Assembly (NCBI RefSeq): GCF_000236905.1
Contig: NC_016533.1
Location: forward strand, 248,001 to 312,000
Source of the DNA: Tetrapisispora phaffii CBS 4417
Lineage: Eukaryota > Ascomycota > Saccharomycetes > Saccharomycetales > Saccharomycetaceae
Reading direction: 5' to 3'
Length of the DNA stretch: 64,000 nucleotides
Below, piece after piece: positions 37,888 to 46,786 of the stretch. Position 1 is the stretch's first letter. Every line of letters begins with the position of its first letter. A program made the position numbers and the translations under genes. The notes beneath the pieces are model-generated. The model was not told where the DNA came from. It saw only the letters and a list, made by a program, of their open reading frames with translations, and searched no databases.

Positions 37888-40800
37888 ATGTCTGCCGTTA
37901 ATGATAGTGCCGTCAAGGTCATTGTAAAAGTACCAGTTAGTCATCACAAGAAAGCTAATAAGAAGAAAAATCCGCATTTTGATGAATTGACCTTTCAATT
38001 CTCTAAGGACACTAATATCCAAACTGTTTTGGATGTTCTTGGATATGCACCAACTACTAAATATTTCACCAATTATGTTTTAAAATCTGGTTCTACTGTG
38101 TTGAATAATTCAGAATCAATTAGAGATTTAGTTGCTAACAACTCAAACTTGAACCTGTCCATTGAAATCAAGCCTTATAACACAAGAGAAGCATTAAAGC
38201 ATGTGTTAACTTTACGTGATTTCATTGGTTTTGCTTCCGAAACTGAAGATGGTATTTCACAATACTCTATCTCAACAGGCTCAAAATTCTCTTCTATTCC
38301 ATTCAACGAAGTTCCAGAGAAGAAAGAAGATGTTGAAGAAGTCATTAGAGAAGGTGAACAAGAAAGAAAAAATGTTATGTACGTTTCTGATGAAGAAAAG
38401 AAAAACTTCGAAAAGGTTGTTAATGAAATTTTTGAAGTCACCAAAAATTCAACTCTTGCTAAGAGTTATTCTTCTGAAAATAGCCTTGTGACGCCATGTG
38501 TGAATTCTTTGAATTTATCAGCTTACAACCCAGTTCCAGCTTTCTATAAATCAAAAGGACATTTGTTGTATTTACAAATTGTTACCATTGAAGGTGAATC
38601 CATGCATATCACCGCCACTCCATCTGGTTTCTATGTTAACAAATCTAATTCTAGTAAATTTGACCCATCAATTAAATTAGGCGATAATGAAAATGCCAAG
38701 TCTCATGTTTATTACAACTTATTTGACTTATTAGCTTCCAACTCTAAATTGTTTATCAATCATGTCGAATCTCTAGAAAAGAAGTTAGAAAAACACCAAT
38801 CTATCGAATATATTAGACCCTTGACTACTTTCTTAAATAAACCATGGTTAATTCCAAATATACCAACTAACTCGCCAGACTTCAGTCGTTTACAAATGGA
38901 TTCTATCAACTATGAATCAGAAAGAAACTTTAATGATGAATTTCAAGCAGTTCAAGAGTTACCAACTTCTACTATTCAAGATACAATTCAAGCAGAAAAA
39001 TTATTAAGTAGAATATCTCATGAATTCACTGTGGCAGCTACTAAAGGTGCGATGTCGATCTTTAACGATGATATGATCCCATTGAACCCAGACGAAGTTA
39101 CTTACCCAATCTATCTAAAAGATAATATTTTCTATTCTTTCATCAACGAAGAATCAGGTCCATTTGGTGACAAAGGTGGCTATGATGCTGCCATTGCGAT
39201 TTCTAACCAAGATTTAAATATCTTGAGATTATTAAAAAACTTACGTTTGAAGGATGTCTCTTTTGTTTTAACAACCATTGTTGATTTTGGTGGTAAAAGA
39301 CTTTTAGCTCAAGCTCCTGTCCCAGGTGTGTTATCAAACATGGGCACTGAATTTTCTAAAGATCCAACCACTAATGAAGAAATTGTTAAGGAAAAGAAAA
39401 GCGAAGTTGTTGTTAAATATGGTTTCGATGAAGAATCAGGTAAAGTTATTGGAAATGAAACATTTGATAAGATAGTCCGTACTGAAATTTCAAACATATT
39501 ACATTTAAAGTCCCATAAAATCAATGATGCAGAAATTTCATTGTCTTCTCAATCTAAGGGTATTGTAGGTTCAGATAAAAGAAACTATATTTTGGATTTG
39601 GCTAACACTAATCCAGTTGATGTCAATTTTATCAAGGAACATTATGACAATGTTGAAGAATCTAAACGTTATCCACATAGACAAGCGCTCTTACGTGCCG
39701 AATTGGTTGATAACTGGTGGAATAATAAGGTTGAAAAAGAGAAGGTTGATTTAAAAAAGGCATATGAAGAAAATATGTTCAGTTACAACCCTGATGCTTA
39801 TCAGATGGAGGGAGTTGAAGATCCAACTGTGTTAGAAATGTCTGAATACTTGAGTAAAGAAGTTATTCCAAATGTAGTTAACGAATATTGTAATGGTAAC
39901 ACTAGTATTCCATACAATGGTGAACATTTGACGGATACCTTACATAAGAATGGTATTAATGTTCGTTATTTAGGTAAAATCGCTGAATTATCTAAAAGTA
40001 TCTTAAAAAAGCAAAAGTCTGAACATGCCAAAAGATTAGAGGAAATTGCAATCAGTAATGAAGATTATGAAAATTGGGAAGCTGAATACTTAAAGAAAAT
40101 TGAAAAGATTATTATGGAAAGACAAGAAAAGATTAACAAATACGTCTCTGAAGGTAAAGAAGTTCCAAAAGAATTAACTGAAACACCGCAATTAAATGAG
40201 GATGAGATTAGAAAGCCGACTAATGAAACACCAAGTGTTATCAACACTGATGAACTAATCCCGTTAATTAAGATAGCCGAATTAGAAATCTTCTCTCGTT
40301 CAGCCAAACATGTTATCAGAAAATACAGCAGAGAATTACCTATTGTTGTCGTTCCAATATTCATTTCTTATGTTTTAAACTTACTATTTGGTAATGAGTA
40401 TAATGAGAATACTCAACCAGAAGATCTATTCGATGTATATCCAGTTTCTTCTTACAAGTTTAGTACTATTACTCGTTCAACCTTATTAAAGGAAATTTCT
40501 GAACAAGCGTTCTTACGTTTCCGTTATGAATTAGATTTGAACTTTATTGAAAACTTCAACGATACTCCTTACGTTGTTATTAGAGCTATTGCAGTTAAAG
40601 TCGGTATTCAATTGTTAAACAAAGAATATTTCTTTAATAAAGATCAATATGAAGAATTTAAATTATCTCAGGACAAGAAGATTAGAAATAAATTAGTGGC
40701 TCCCCTTAATACATTTTCTACATCTGATTTCGCTTTAATTCCAATTGTCAAAGGGTTAGATTACTCATCCGTCTTAAGTAATGAGAGATGGTCAGAAGGT

Positions 40801-41664
40801 TCTTTATTATTGAAAGAAGATCAAAACGCTGCTTTGACTTTGTTAGCACAATCCATTGCTATTGTGGAAGACGTCAACAGTGTCTTACATCCACAAGTTG
40901 CAGAAAAATACTTGACTTTGTCTACTATTTATAGTAAATTAGGTTTGACTCCAGAAGCTGTTGTCTTCTGTCGTAAAGCCTGTTCTATCTATGAAAGAGT
41001 ATGTGGTATTGATTCTTTTGAAATGTTAAGAGCTTTATCCAATTTAGCTTTATTAGAATTTGCCAATGAATGCCCATACAATGCTGCTCTAGTATTTAAG
41101 AGAATAATTGAAACAACTGAATCAGTTGGTTTAACAGAAGCTATTCACCATCCAATAGCCATTGATGCATTCAGTCAATTAGAACAAATGGCTTTGGGTA
41201 TTGAGAATACAAAGCTAACTATCGAAATTTGTAAAGTTCTAAGAACTTTGATGGTTTCTTTAGAAGGTAACGAAACTTTGGCTTATGCCACTTTAGAGTC
41301 ACGTTTGAGTAATTTATATGCTTCTATTAGTGATTTCCAAAATGCGCTAGAACATATTTCAAAGGCTCCAAGAATATTCTCCAAGGAATTAGGTACTAAC
41401 CATCAAATTACAGCTCAATCAAGACAATGGGTTGGTGGTTTAACAAACTTGCTCAATGAAGTCAGAAATAAGAAGAAGTTATCTGCTGAACAAGCTGCTG
41501 TAAACGGTACTCCAAAAAAATCTTCTAAAAGTGGTAAGAAAGATCAAGGCCAAAACCCTGAGTTAGCTAATAAATCAGTTGATGAGTTATTAGATTTCAT
41601 TGAAGGTGAAACCTCAACAAAGAAATCTAAAGGTAAATCTAAGAAGACAGCTGGTAAAAAGTAA
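37888..41664 (+). CDS. CLU1: CLU1/TIF31, clustered-mitochondria protein
   Basis: Clu1 is a large cytoplasmic protein that associates with eIF3 and with mRNAs for mitochondrial proteins; its loss clusters mitochondria. The 1258-aa product (S. cerevisiae 1277) has an N-terminal ubiquitin-like region (about 20-90), the CLU-N segment with RDFIGFASETEDG, the central CLU domain (about 340-600, YPIYLKDNIFYSFI and KDVSFVLTTIVDFGGKRLLAQ regions, the latter in pieces) and the eIF3-p135-like region. C-terminal TPR repeats (about 1000-1180) follow, then a lysine-rich tail (KKSKGKSKKTAGKK). Intact. S. cerevisiae CLU1 is YMR012W and BUD22 is YMR014W; the intervening SEC59 is missing here. Confidence 0.97.
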   Translation: MSAVNDSAVKVIVKVPVSHHKKANKKKNPHFDELTFQFSKDTNIQTVLDVLGYAPTTKYFTNYVLKSGSTVLNNSESIRDLVANNSNLNLSIEIKPYNTREALKHVLTLRDFIGFASETEDGISQYSISTGSKFSSIPFNEVPEKKEDVEEVIREGEQERKNVMYVSDEEKKNFEKVVNEIFEVTKNSTLAKSYSSENSLVTPCVNSLNLSAYNPVPAFYKSKGHLLYLQIVTIEGESMHITATPSGFYVNKSNSSKFDPSIKLGDNENAKSHVYYNLFDLLASNSKLFINHVESLEKKLEKHQSIEYIRPLTTFLNKPWLIPNIPTNSPDFSRLQMDSINYESERNFNDEFQAVQELPTSTIQDTIQAEKLLSRISHEFTVAATKGAMSIFNDDMIPLNPDEVTYPIYLKDNIFYSFINEESGPFGDKGGYDAAIAISNQDLNILRLLKNLRLKDVSFVLTTIVDFGGKRLLAQAPVPGVLSNMGTEFSKDPTTNEEIVKEKKSEVVVKYGFDEESGKVIGNETFDKIVRTEISNILHLKSHKINDAEISLSSQSKGIVGSDKRNYILDLANTNPVDVNFIKEHYDNVEESKRYPHRQALLRAELVDNWWNNKVEKEKVDLKKAYEENMFSYNPDAYQMEGVEDPTVLEMSEYLSKEVIPNVVNEYCNGNTSIPYNGEHLTDTLHKNGINVRYLGKIAELSKSILKKQKSEHAKRLEEIAISNEDYENWEAEYLKKIEKIIMERQEKINKYVSEGKEVPKELTETPQLNEDEIRKPTNETPSVINTDELIPLIKIAELEIFSRSAKHVIRKYSRELPIVVVPIFISYVLNLLFGNEYNENTQPEDLFDVYPVSSYKFSTITRSTLLKEISEQAFLRFRYELDLNFIENFNDTPYVVIRAIAVKVGIQLLNKEYFFNKDQYEEFKLSQDKKIRNKLVAPLNTFSTSDFALIPIVKGLDYSSVLSNERWSEGSLLLKEDQNAALTLLAQSIAIVEDVNSVLHPQVAEKYLTLSTIYSKLGLTPEAVVFCRKACSIYERVCGIDSFEMLRALSNLALLEFANECPYNAALVFKRIIETTESVGLTEAIHHPIAIDAFSQLEQMALGIENTKLTIEICKVLRTLMVSLEGNETLAYATLESRLSNLYASISDFQNALEHISKAPRIFSKELGTNHQITAQSRQWVGGLTNLLNEVRNKKKLSAEQAAVNGTPKKSSKSGKKDQGQNPELANKSVDELLDFIEGETSTKKSKGKSKKTAGKK

Positions 41665-42255
41665 AGTAAGCAACTATAGTACAGAAAGATATAATTGAAG
41701 AATCGTATAATGAAGGTACGGTCCTTTTCTAACGTAGGATATTCAAACTTTGTCGTTAAATTCATTAACCTGATCTATTTGTATTTGTATCTATATTTTT
41801 ATAATGATATTTCTTGTAAATACACAATTTAGTATTTATATATATGTATCCATTAAGTAAATTATTGTGAACTATAATCGGAACAAGAAAGTTAATACAA
41901 AAGTCAATGTAGCGATGCATGATGATTTTAATTATACTGAATAACAGTTTAAATAAAGTGTCTACGTTCCCATTCAAATTTCTTAACGCTGTAAAAAATT
42001 CTATGCGGTAAGAGAATTGAAAAATTTTTAGAGCTCATCTCATCTCATCTCATCTAATTTGCAAAGGTTTATTTGAGAATGTATAAATTGTAACCGGATC
42101 TTGATTGATAATTGATTACGAATCTCCAAAATCTTAACGGACATATAATACAATTGTATAGAAATAGTTATATTATTGCTGTTTGTTGAAGGCTGTTAGA
42201 CTAAACTAGAATAACTGAGAATACTGTGGTGAGTAAAATAAAAATAATAACAGAG
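41665..42255. promoter_or_regulatory. BUD22 upstream region
   Basis: 591 bp. The functional signals are in the last 240 bp and are listed separately: an RRPE followed by PAC-like repeats. The rest is AT-rich CLU1 3' sequence. Confidence 0.5.
42018..42053 (+). promoter_or_regulatory. RRPE element plus PAC-like CTCAT array of BUD22
   Basis: TGAAAAATTTTT (42018-42029) matches the ribosomal RNA processing element. It is followed directly by four tandem CTCAT units (42034-42053), which contain CTCATC, the core of the PAC motif (GATGAG on the other strand). The pair RRPE-PAC at about -200 is the standard signature of yeast ribosome-biogenesis promoters, bound by Stb3 and by Dot6/Tod6. Confidence 0.7.
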
Positions 42256-43758
42256 ATGCCGAAAGACAATTTGATATTCAAACTGGATAATTTGGAGTAT
42301 CAATATAATTACTTAAATGGAACTTTAGATCAATTCGAACCTAGATTAAATGGTACAAAGAAGTTATATAATTCTATTGGTAAAAATAATGCTAAAAAAG
42401 TTGCAAAACTTTTGAAAGAATTAAAGAAAGATGAAGTTGAAAAAAATTTGACTGACTTACGTCTTAAGATATTTAATAATAAAGTGTACAATTGTGAAAA
42501 AAATATGAAGGCTGCATTACTTAAACAATTGAAATTGGAAGAAACTAAACCAGATACCAAAAGCTCTAAGAGTAAGAATCAAAAAAATAAAAAAAAGGAT
42601 TTAACTCCTATATTAAGTATGGTGAAAGATAGTTACGGATACGAAGAATTTGTAAATTATCTAATTAAATCAAAATTGATTAAGCTTTCCGTCAATAAAA
42701 TCATACCAAATAAATCTTTTTTGGATAGCGAGAATCACCAATGGTTTCTTAATCATGAATTTTGGATCATTTCTGAAGATAAATCAAATAAACATAACCC
42801 AAGTTACGTTTGGAATGAAATTATAATGAAAACAAAAGGATTAGATCAACTTGTTAGTACATTAATGAATAATAGCAAGGTGAAAGAATCTCTAGTTTTA
42901 TTTTCTAACGGTATGGATGTTTTTTTAAGCATTAACAAAGGTAATAAACAATCTATAAATAATCAAAAAGATAATAAATCGAAAAAAGAACAGGCTAAAA
43001 ATAAAACCAATGCAGACAATGATTCAAGTGACAGCGAAAGTTCTGAAGGAAGTGGAGAAGATGAAGATGTATTTTATAGTTTCGTTGATAATAATTCAAA
43101 TGATGATGATAATGATGAAGAAAATAACGATGACGTCGATTTTGATAAAATTGACGATGTACTAAGTCAATATAAAAATGCAATTGGTGCTTCTGACGAA
43201 GAAGATCCATCAGATGGTGGGTTTAGTTTGAACCCAACTATTGATTACAATCAAGTCACAGATGAGGAACCAAGTGAAGAAGATGATGACATTGAATTAA
43301 ATCCAAGAAAGAAGCAAAAGATGGAATTACCTGAATTAACGACTGGTTTCTATAGTGGTGATAGTGATTCTGATTTTGAAGAAGATGAAATTGCCAGAGA
43401 TCAAAAGAAAAACGAAGCTCCAAAAAAGAATAGACGTGGTCAAAGAGCTAGAAGAAAGATATGGGAAAAGAAGTATGGTTCGCAAGCAAAACATGTCCTA
43501 AGAGATTTAGAACAGAAAATTGAAGAAAGAGCCAAGAGACAAGCAGAATACGAAGCAAGAGTTGCTAAACGTGAACTTAAAGCACAAGAAGATTCAGCAT
43601 CTGGTGCAAACTTGGTGGCAGTTGGTGAAAGAAAAGCTGCTGGTCAAGAGAAGCCATCAGTTCCAAAAGAAGAGCATCCATCGTGGATTGCAAAGAAACA
43701 ACAAGAAGAAAAATTCAAGAAAGCAACATTTTCAGGTAAAAAAATTACTTTTGATTGA
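42256..43758 (+). CDS. BUD22: BUD22, ribosome-biogenesis protein
   Basis: Bud22 is a nucleolar factor for small-subunit rRNA processing, named for a bud-site phenotype. I start at the ATG at 42256, which gives the conserved MPKDN; the longer frame begins with GTG. The 500-aa product (S. cerevisiae 519) has a helical, Lys-rich N-terminal half, a central acidic Ser/Asp/Glu region (about 245-390, several CK2-type SDSE sites) and a basic C-terminal block. The end is conserved: RRGQRARRKIWEKKYG, then HPSWIAKKQQEEKFKKA and FSGKKITFD, typical of the SRFB/BUD22 family. The RRPE-PAC promoter supports the function. Confidence 0.94.
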   Translation: MPKDNLIFKLDNLEYQYNYLNGTLDQFEPRLNGTKKLYNSIGKNNAKKVAKLLKELKKDEVEKNLTDLRLKIFNNKVYNCEKNMKAALLKQLKLEETKPDTKSSKSKNQKNKKKDLTPILSMVKDSYGYEEFVNYLIKSKLIKLSVNKIIPNKSFLDSENHQWFLNHEFWIISEDKSNKHNPSYVWNEIIMKTKGLDQLVSTLMNNSKVKESLVLFSNGMDVFLSINKGNKQSINNQKDNKSKKEQAKNKTNADNDSSDSESSEGSGEDEDVFYSFVDNNSNDDDNDEENNDDVDFDKIDDVLSQYKNAIGASDEEDPSDGGFSLNPTIDYNQVTDEEPSEEDDDIELNPRKKQKMELPELTTGFYSGDSDSDFEEDEIARDQKKNEAPKKNRRGQRARRKIWEKKYGSQAKHVLRDLEQKIEERAKRQAEYEARVAKRELKAQEDSASGANLVAVGERKAAGQEKPSVPKEEHPSWIAKKQQEEKFKKATFSGKKITFD

Positions 43759-43918
43759 TTATTAGCATCATTATGATATATGAATTTATAAATTCTAGAT
43801 AGATTTTGTGTATTATTTCTTGTGGGAAAAATTAATAAAATTTTGAAATAAGTTGGGAACTTTTAAAGGAATATAATATTATTACATTGATCAAAATATA
43901 TAAAAAATATATAAAAAT

Positions 43919-44917
43919 TTACCGTTTGATGGGGGTTGGTGTCTGTAGCATTGAGTTTGCGGACAGATCAGAACTTAGTTTAGTCTTTAGATCTTCAGTG
44001 GATAAACTATGCATACTATGATTCTTATTGCACTCTTTACAAATATCGTGAACAGAAGAACTGTGGTGAGTTTGTGTGTCATGTTCTCTGAATGATTGAT
44101 GAGGATTTGAGTACATGTCTAACTTATCATTAAGAGCAGCTAGTTTTAATTGTAACGATGTTTTTCTTATTTCGTTTTCATGTCTAATAGAAAGTCTTTT
44201 CTCAACAGCCTCAACTTCTTTCTCTAGATTTTTAAGTTCTACACTTTCTTTAACTAATATATCTTCTTCCGATGGTTGAAAACTCCAAGAAGAGTTATTA
44301 GTATTTGATGGTTGAGGTTGTGATTCTCTTGGTAATGCAGGTTGAGTTTTTTTCAAATTCTCAAGTGATTCATAAATTCTATTTAATGTCTCTGAATAGC
44401 TCTCTTGAGCTACCGGTTCTCTATATTCATTTTGTAATGGAGATCTTCTCTTTGGGATTTCAATATTTTCGTATTGATGATGCAAAATATTTGGACTTTC
44501 TTGATTATTGAAATATTTAGGCTCTTGTTGATTATGTTTATTGTAATTGTAACTATCAAGTACTTTTTGAAGACGTTCGTTCTCATTCTTATATTTTGTC
44601 ACTTTATTCCTCAATGTCTGCGTTATTGAAGTTAACCTAATTAATTCTTCATCTTTAGCGTTTAATTTATTCTTTAAATCTTTTACTTCTTGCAAAATCT
44701 CTCCTATCATCTTTGAATTCATTCGATATTCTTCAGGTAATATGGTAACTCCTTGAACATTAGGGTCTCTGACTCTTGAGTCCTGATAACCATTATTTCT
44801 TGGTTGTCTATTGAATATATTACGATTATTATACCTCATATTAAAATCATCATCCTCATCATAATTATATTTGGAAGATGATGATGTGTATCTCTTTGGA
44901 GTAGGTGAAATATTCAT
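43919..44917 (-). CDS. SPC42: SPC42, spindle pole body central-plaque protein
   Basis: Spc42 forms the crystalline central layer of the spindle pole body through coiled-coil assembly. The 332-aa product (S. cerevisiae 363) starts MNISPTPKRYTSSSSKYN, matching the S. cerevisiae MNGSPTPKRYSS start. A parallel coiled coil spans about 65-125 (EEYRMNSKMIGEILQEVKDL, heptads onwards) and a second at about 225-270 (ESVELKNLEKEVEAVEKRL). The C-terminus has a DICKECNKN motif and ends QTPTPIKR, like the ATPTPNNR end I recall. SPTPKR and TPTP are potential Cdk or Mps1 sites. S. cerevisiae SPC42 is YKL042W, beside PHD1. Convergent with BUD22 (160 bp between). Confidence 0.95.
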   Translation of the reverse strand: MNISPTPKRYTSSSSKYNYDEDDDFNMRYNNRNIFNRQPRNNGYQDSRVRDPNVQGVTILPEEYRMNSKMIGEILQEVKDLKNKLNAKDEELIRLTSITQTLRNKVTKYKNENERLQKVLDSYNYNKHNQQEPKYFNNQESPNILHHQYENIEIPKRRSPLQNEYREPVAQESYSETLNRIYESLENLKKTQPALPRESQPQPSNTNNSSWSFQPSEEDILVKESVELKNLEKEVEAVEKRLSIRHENEIRKTSLQLKLAALNDKLDMYSNPHQSFREHDTQTHHSSSVHDICKECNKNHSMHSLSTEDLKTKLSSDLSANSMLQTPTPIKR

Positions 44918-45288
44918 CCTCGAAGTACGAAACTTTATTGGAACGTATAAGGGTTCTGTTTAATTCTCGTTGTATTATTTTTCTAAAATATCACTGAATA
45001 TGATACCTGGTTAGTCTTTATTAAAAGAAAAATGTTTATGTTGCTTCGCCAATGCTCTGTATATCGACGATCGGTTAACTTTGTAACTGTTAATAAAGAA
45101 GTTCTTCTTCAATACCAGAATTACTAAAAAGTAAAATACTTATAGAAAGTATATGAATATAATTGAATTGAACTTAATGTTAAAACTATATTTCCTAATA
45201 ATAATTAACCTGCACAAAAGTGAAATAAAAATAATACAAAACAAAGAAAGTTGATTATTAAACTATCTAAACAAGTTTATTATGAAAC

Positions 45289-45337
45289 AAACGCGTTCTG
45301 TTTGTTAATCTTAATATTTAACGAACTGAACGCGTTA
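45289..45337. promoter_or_regulatory. inverted pair of MCB (ACGCGT) elements upstream of SPC42
   Basis: ACGCGT at 45291-45296 and at 45330-45335 lie in an imperfect inverted repeat: AACGCGTTCTGTTTGTTAA on one side against TTAACGAACTGAACGCGTT on the other, 17 of 19 positions complementary. MluI boxes are bound by MBF (Mbp1-Swi6) for G1/S transcription, and SPC42 transcript peaks in late G1 in S. cerevisiae. They are about 375-415 bp upstream of the start. Confidence 0.6.
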
Positions 45338-45359
45338 CAAAAAATGAAAACGAAATGGA

Positions 45360-45406
45360 CAAAAAGTAGAACTCTGACACCTGTAAATGACACAGTCTAC
45401 TTTTTG
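45360..45406. repeat. 11-bp perfect inverted repeat, 25-nt spacer
   Basis: CAAAAAGTAGA (45360-45370) and TCTACTTTTTG (45396-45406) are exact reverse complements. The spacer contains CTGACAC and TGACAC. It may be a regulatory palindrome or an RNA hairpin. Confidence 0.55.
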
Positions 45407-45688
45407 GATTGTACCTTCTAGAGTAATAAGAATCATGTTGTCTTACATGGTATTTAGAGTAATATTACAATGTGATCTTAAAAATGGCGTTAGTGTATGA
45501 TAAGTATTTAACTGCATGTTATATTACTGATAAATTATTTGGAAATGGAGGAATATCAAAAATAAATAAATAAATGAAAAAAAAACTATAAAGAAAAACG
45601 ATGGCATTCATCTTTTGTAAAGTTTAATTAGTGAATTGAATATATAAGACTTATGTGTTTAGAGGTATAGTGACTTAGGTTATCAGGA

Positions 45689-46786
45689 CTATACACTCAT
45701 TTTTCTTTTGCTTAGTGAATGTCTTTTGTAACTATTTGATTTGGAAACATTTTTTTTACTTTGTGATTTTTTGAGTCTTGATTGTTTACCAATTAGTTGA
45801 GAGGATGGATTTTTTATGTTTTTCGATATGTAATAATGTTTGAAATATTTTGTAGAATTTTTATCAAGGATAGCTTTGATATTTTTAACAAACAAAGGAT
45901 ATAATTTGTCCAGAATTTTTTCTCTCCTAGCGATACAATATGCCCTATCAAATGGTATCCATACACCTTTCAAATTAAGTGTGCCCATCTTAACGACCTT
46001 TCTTGTCTTTTCAGCTTTTAATATCCCATCCCTTCGACCTCTTGTCATTTTGGTTACGTTCAACAATTTGGTTCCGTTGATCATGTCATTGTCGGCTCTG
46101 CGAACAACAGAAATACCGTTTGCCTCTACTTGATAACAGATGGTATTTTCATCCTTCCAATTTGTCGTGATTACCATTGGTTTGGTTGATAACATTTCAG
46201 GTTTAACAGAATTGGTTTGGCTTGATAGACTGCTTGCAATAGATAAAGTTGGTTCCTCTGAATTCACGATTGGTGAAGCACTGCCTGTATCAGGTGAGCT
46301 TGGTTTATCAACGTCAGACTCGTTTAAAGATTCAGCAGGCACCGAGGCAGATCTAGTCGGAGAGTAATTATTTTGGCCAGCCAGTGGAGGAAATAATCTC
46401 GAATCTGTACTTTGTTTAGCCTCGTTAACTTTGAATCCCGGGTATTGATAACCATATATACTCTTTGCTTTTTGAAATAAAGAATTCATTCCTTGATAAT
46501 TATAAGTATTATTGTATATATAATTGTGCTGATTTGGTGTACTCTGGAAATTGAAATTATTGTGCTGTAAGGGTAATAAATCTGAACTTGGCTGGTATGG
46601 AGTATCATTGTATGGAGAATATATTTGCGTAGGTATTGGCAGTGGTAAAGCTCTTGAAGGGTCCATTCGGGCGGAAGTTACGGTTGGGATTGCAGACCTG
46701 GTGATTAATAGAGAATCAATATCGTTAGATTTTATGAATGGGCTGTTTAAGTTAGAAGTGAAATTGATATTTGGAGAATTTGTCAT
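45689..46786 (-). CDS. SOK2/PHD1: APSES-domain transcription regulator, PHD1/SOK2 type
   Basis: An APSES (bHLH-like) DNA-binding protein of the family of Phd1, Sok2, Efg1 and StuA, which control filamentous growth and morphogenesis. The 365-aa product has a Ser/Asn/Pro-rich N-terminal half (1-200) and the APSES domain at about 206-315. Its signature runs [20 protein letters not shown], then [32 protein letters not shown] and [15 protein letters not shown] short, very basic Ser/Lys tail follows and is a likely nuclear signal. Length equals S. cerevisiae Phd1 (366) rather than Sok2 (785). The neighbourhood fits both ohnologues (YKL043W and YMR016C), so I cannot choose by position. The start at 46784-46786 gives MTNSPNINF. 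Nearly 5 kb upstream is gene-free, as expected of a heavily regulated promoter. Confidence 0.92.
   Translation of the reverse strand: MTNSPNINFTSNLNSPFIKSNDIDSLLITRSAIPTVTSARMDPSRALPLPIPTQIYSPYNDTPYQPSSDLLPLQHNNFNFQSTPNQHNYIYNNTYNYQGMNSLFQKAKSIYGYQYPGFKVNEAKQSTDSRLFPPLAGQNNYSPTRSASVPAESLNESDVDKPSSPDTGSASPIVNSEEPTLSIASSLSSQTNSVKPEMLSTKPMVITTNWKDENTICYQVEANGISVVRRADNDMINGTKLLNVTKMTRGRRDGILKAEKTRKVVKMGTLNLKGVWIPFDRAYCIARREKILDKLYPLFVKNIKAILDKNSTKYFKHYYISKNIKNPSSQLIGKQSRLKKSQSKKNVSKSNSYKRHSLSKRKMSV

Larger units (their letters stand above)
44918..45688. promoter_or_regulatory. SPC42 upstream region
   Basis: 771 bp between SPC42 (start) and the APSES gene (3' end), both on the minus strand. It holds an inverted pair of MluI boxes and an 11-bp inverted repeat, listed separately. 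Otherwise AT-rich with A/T tracts. Confidence 0.45.
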
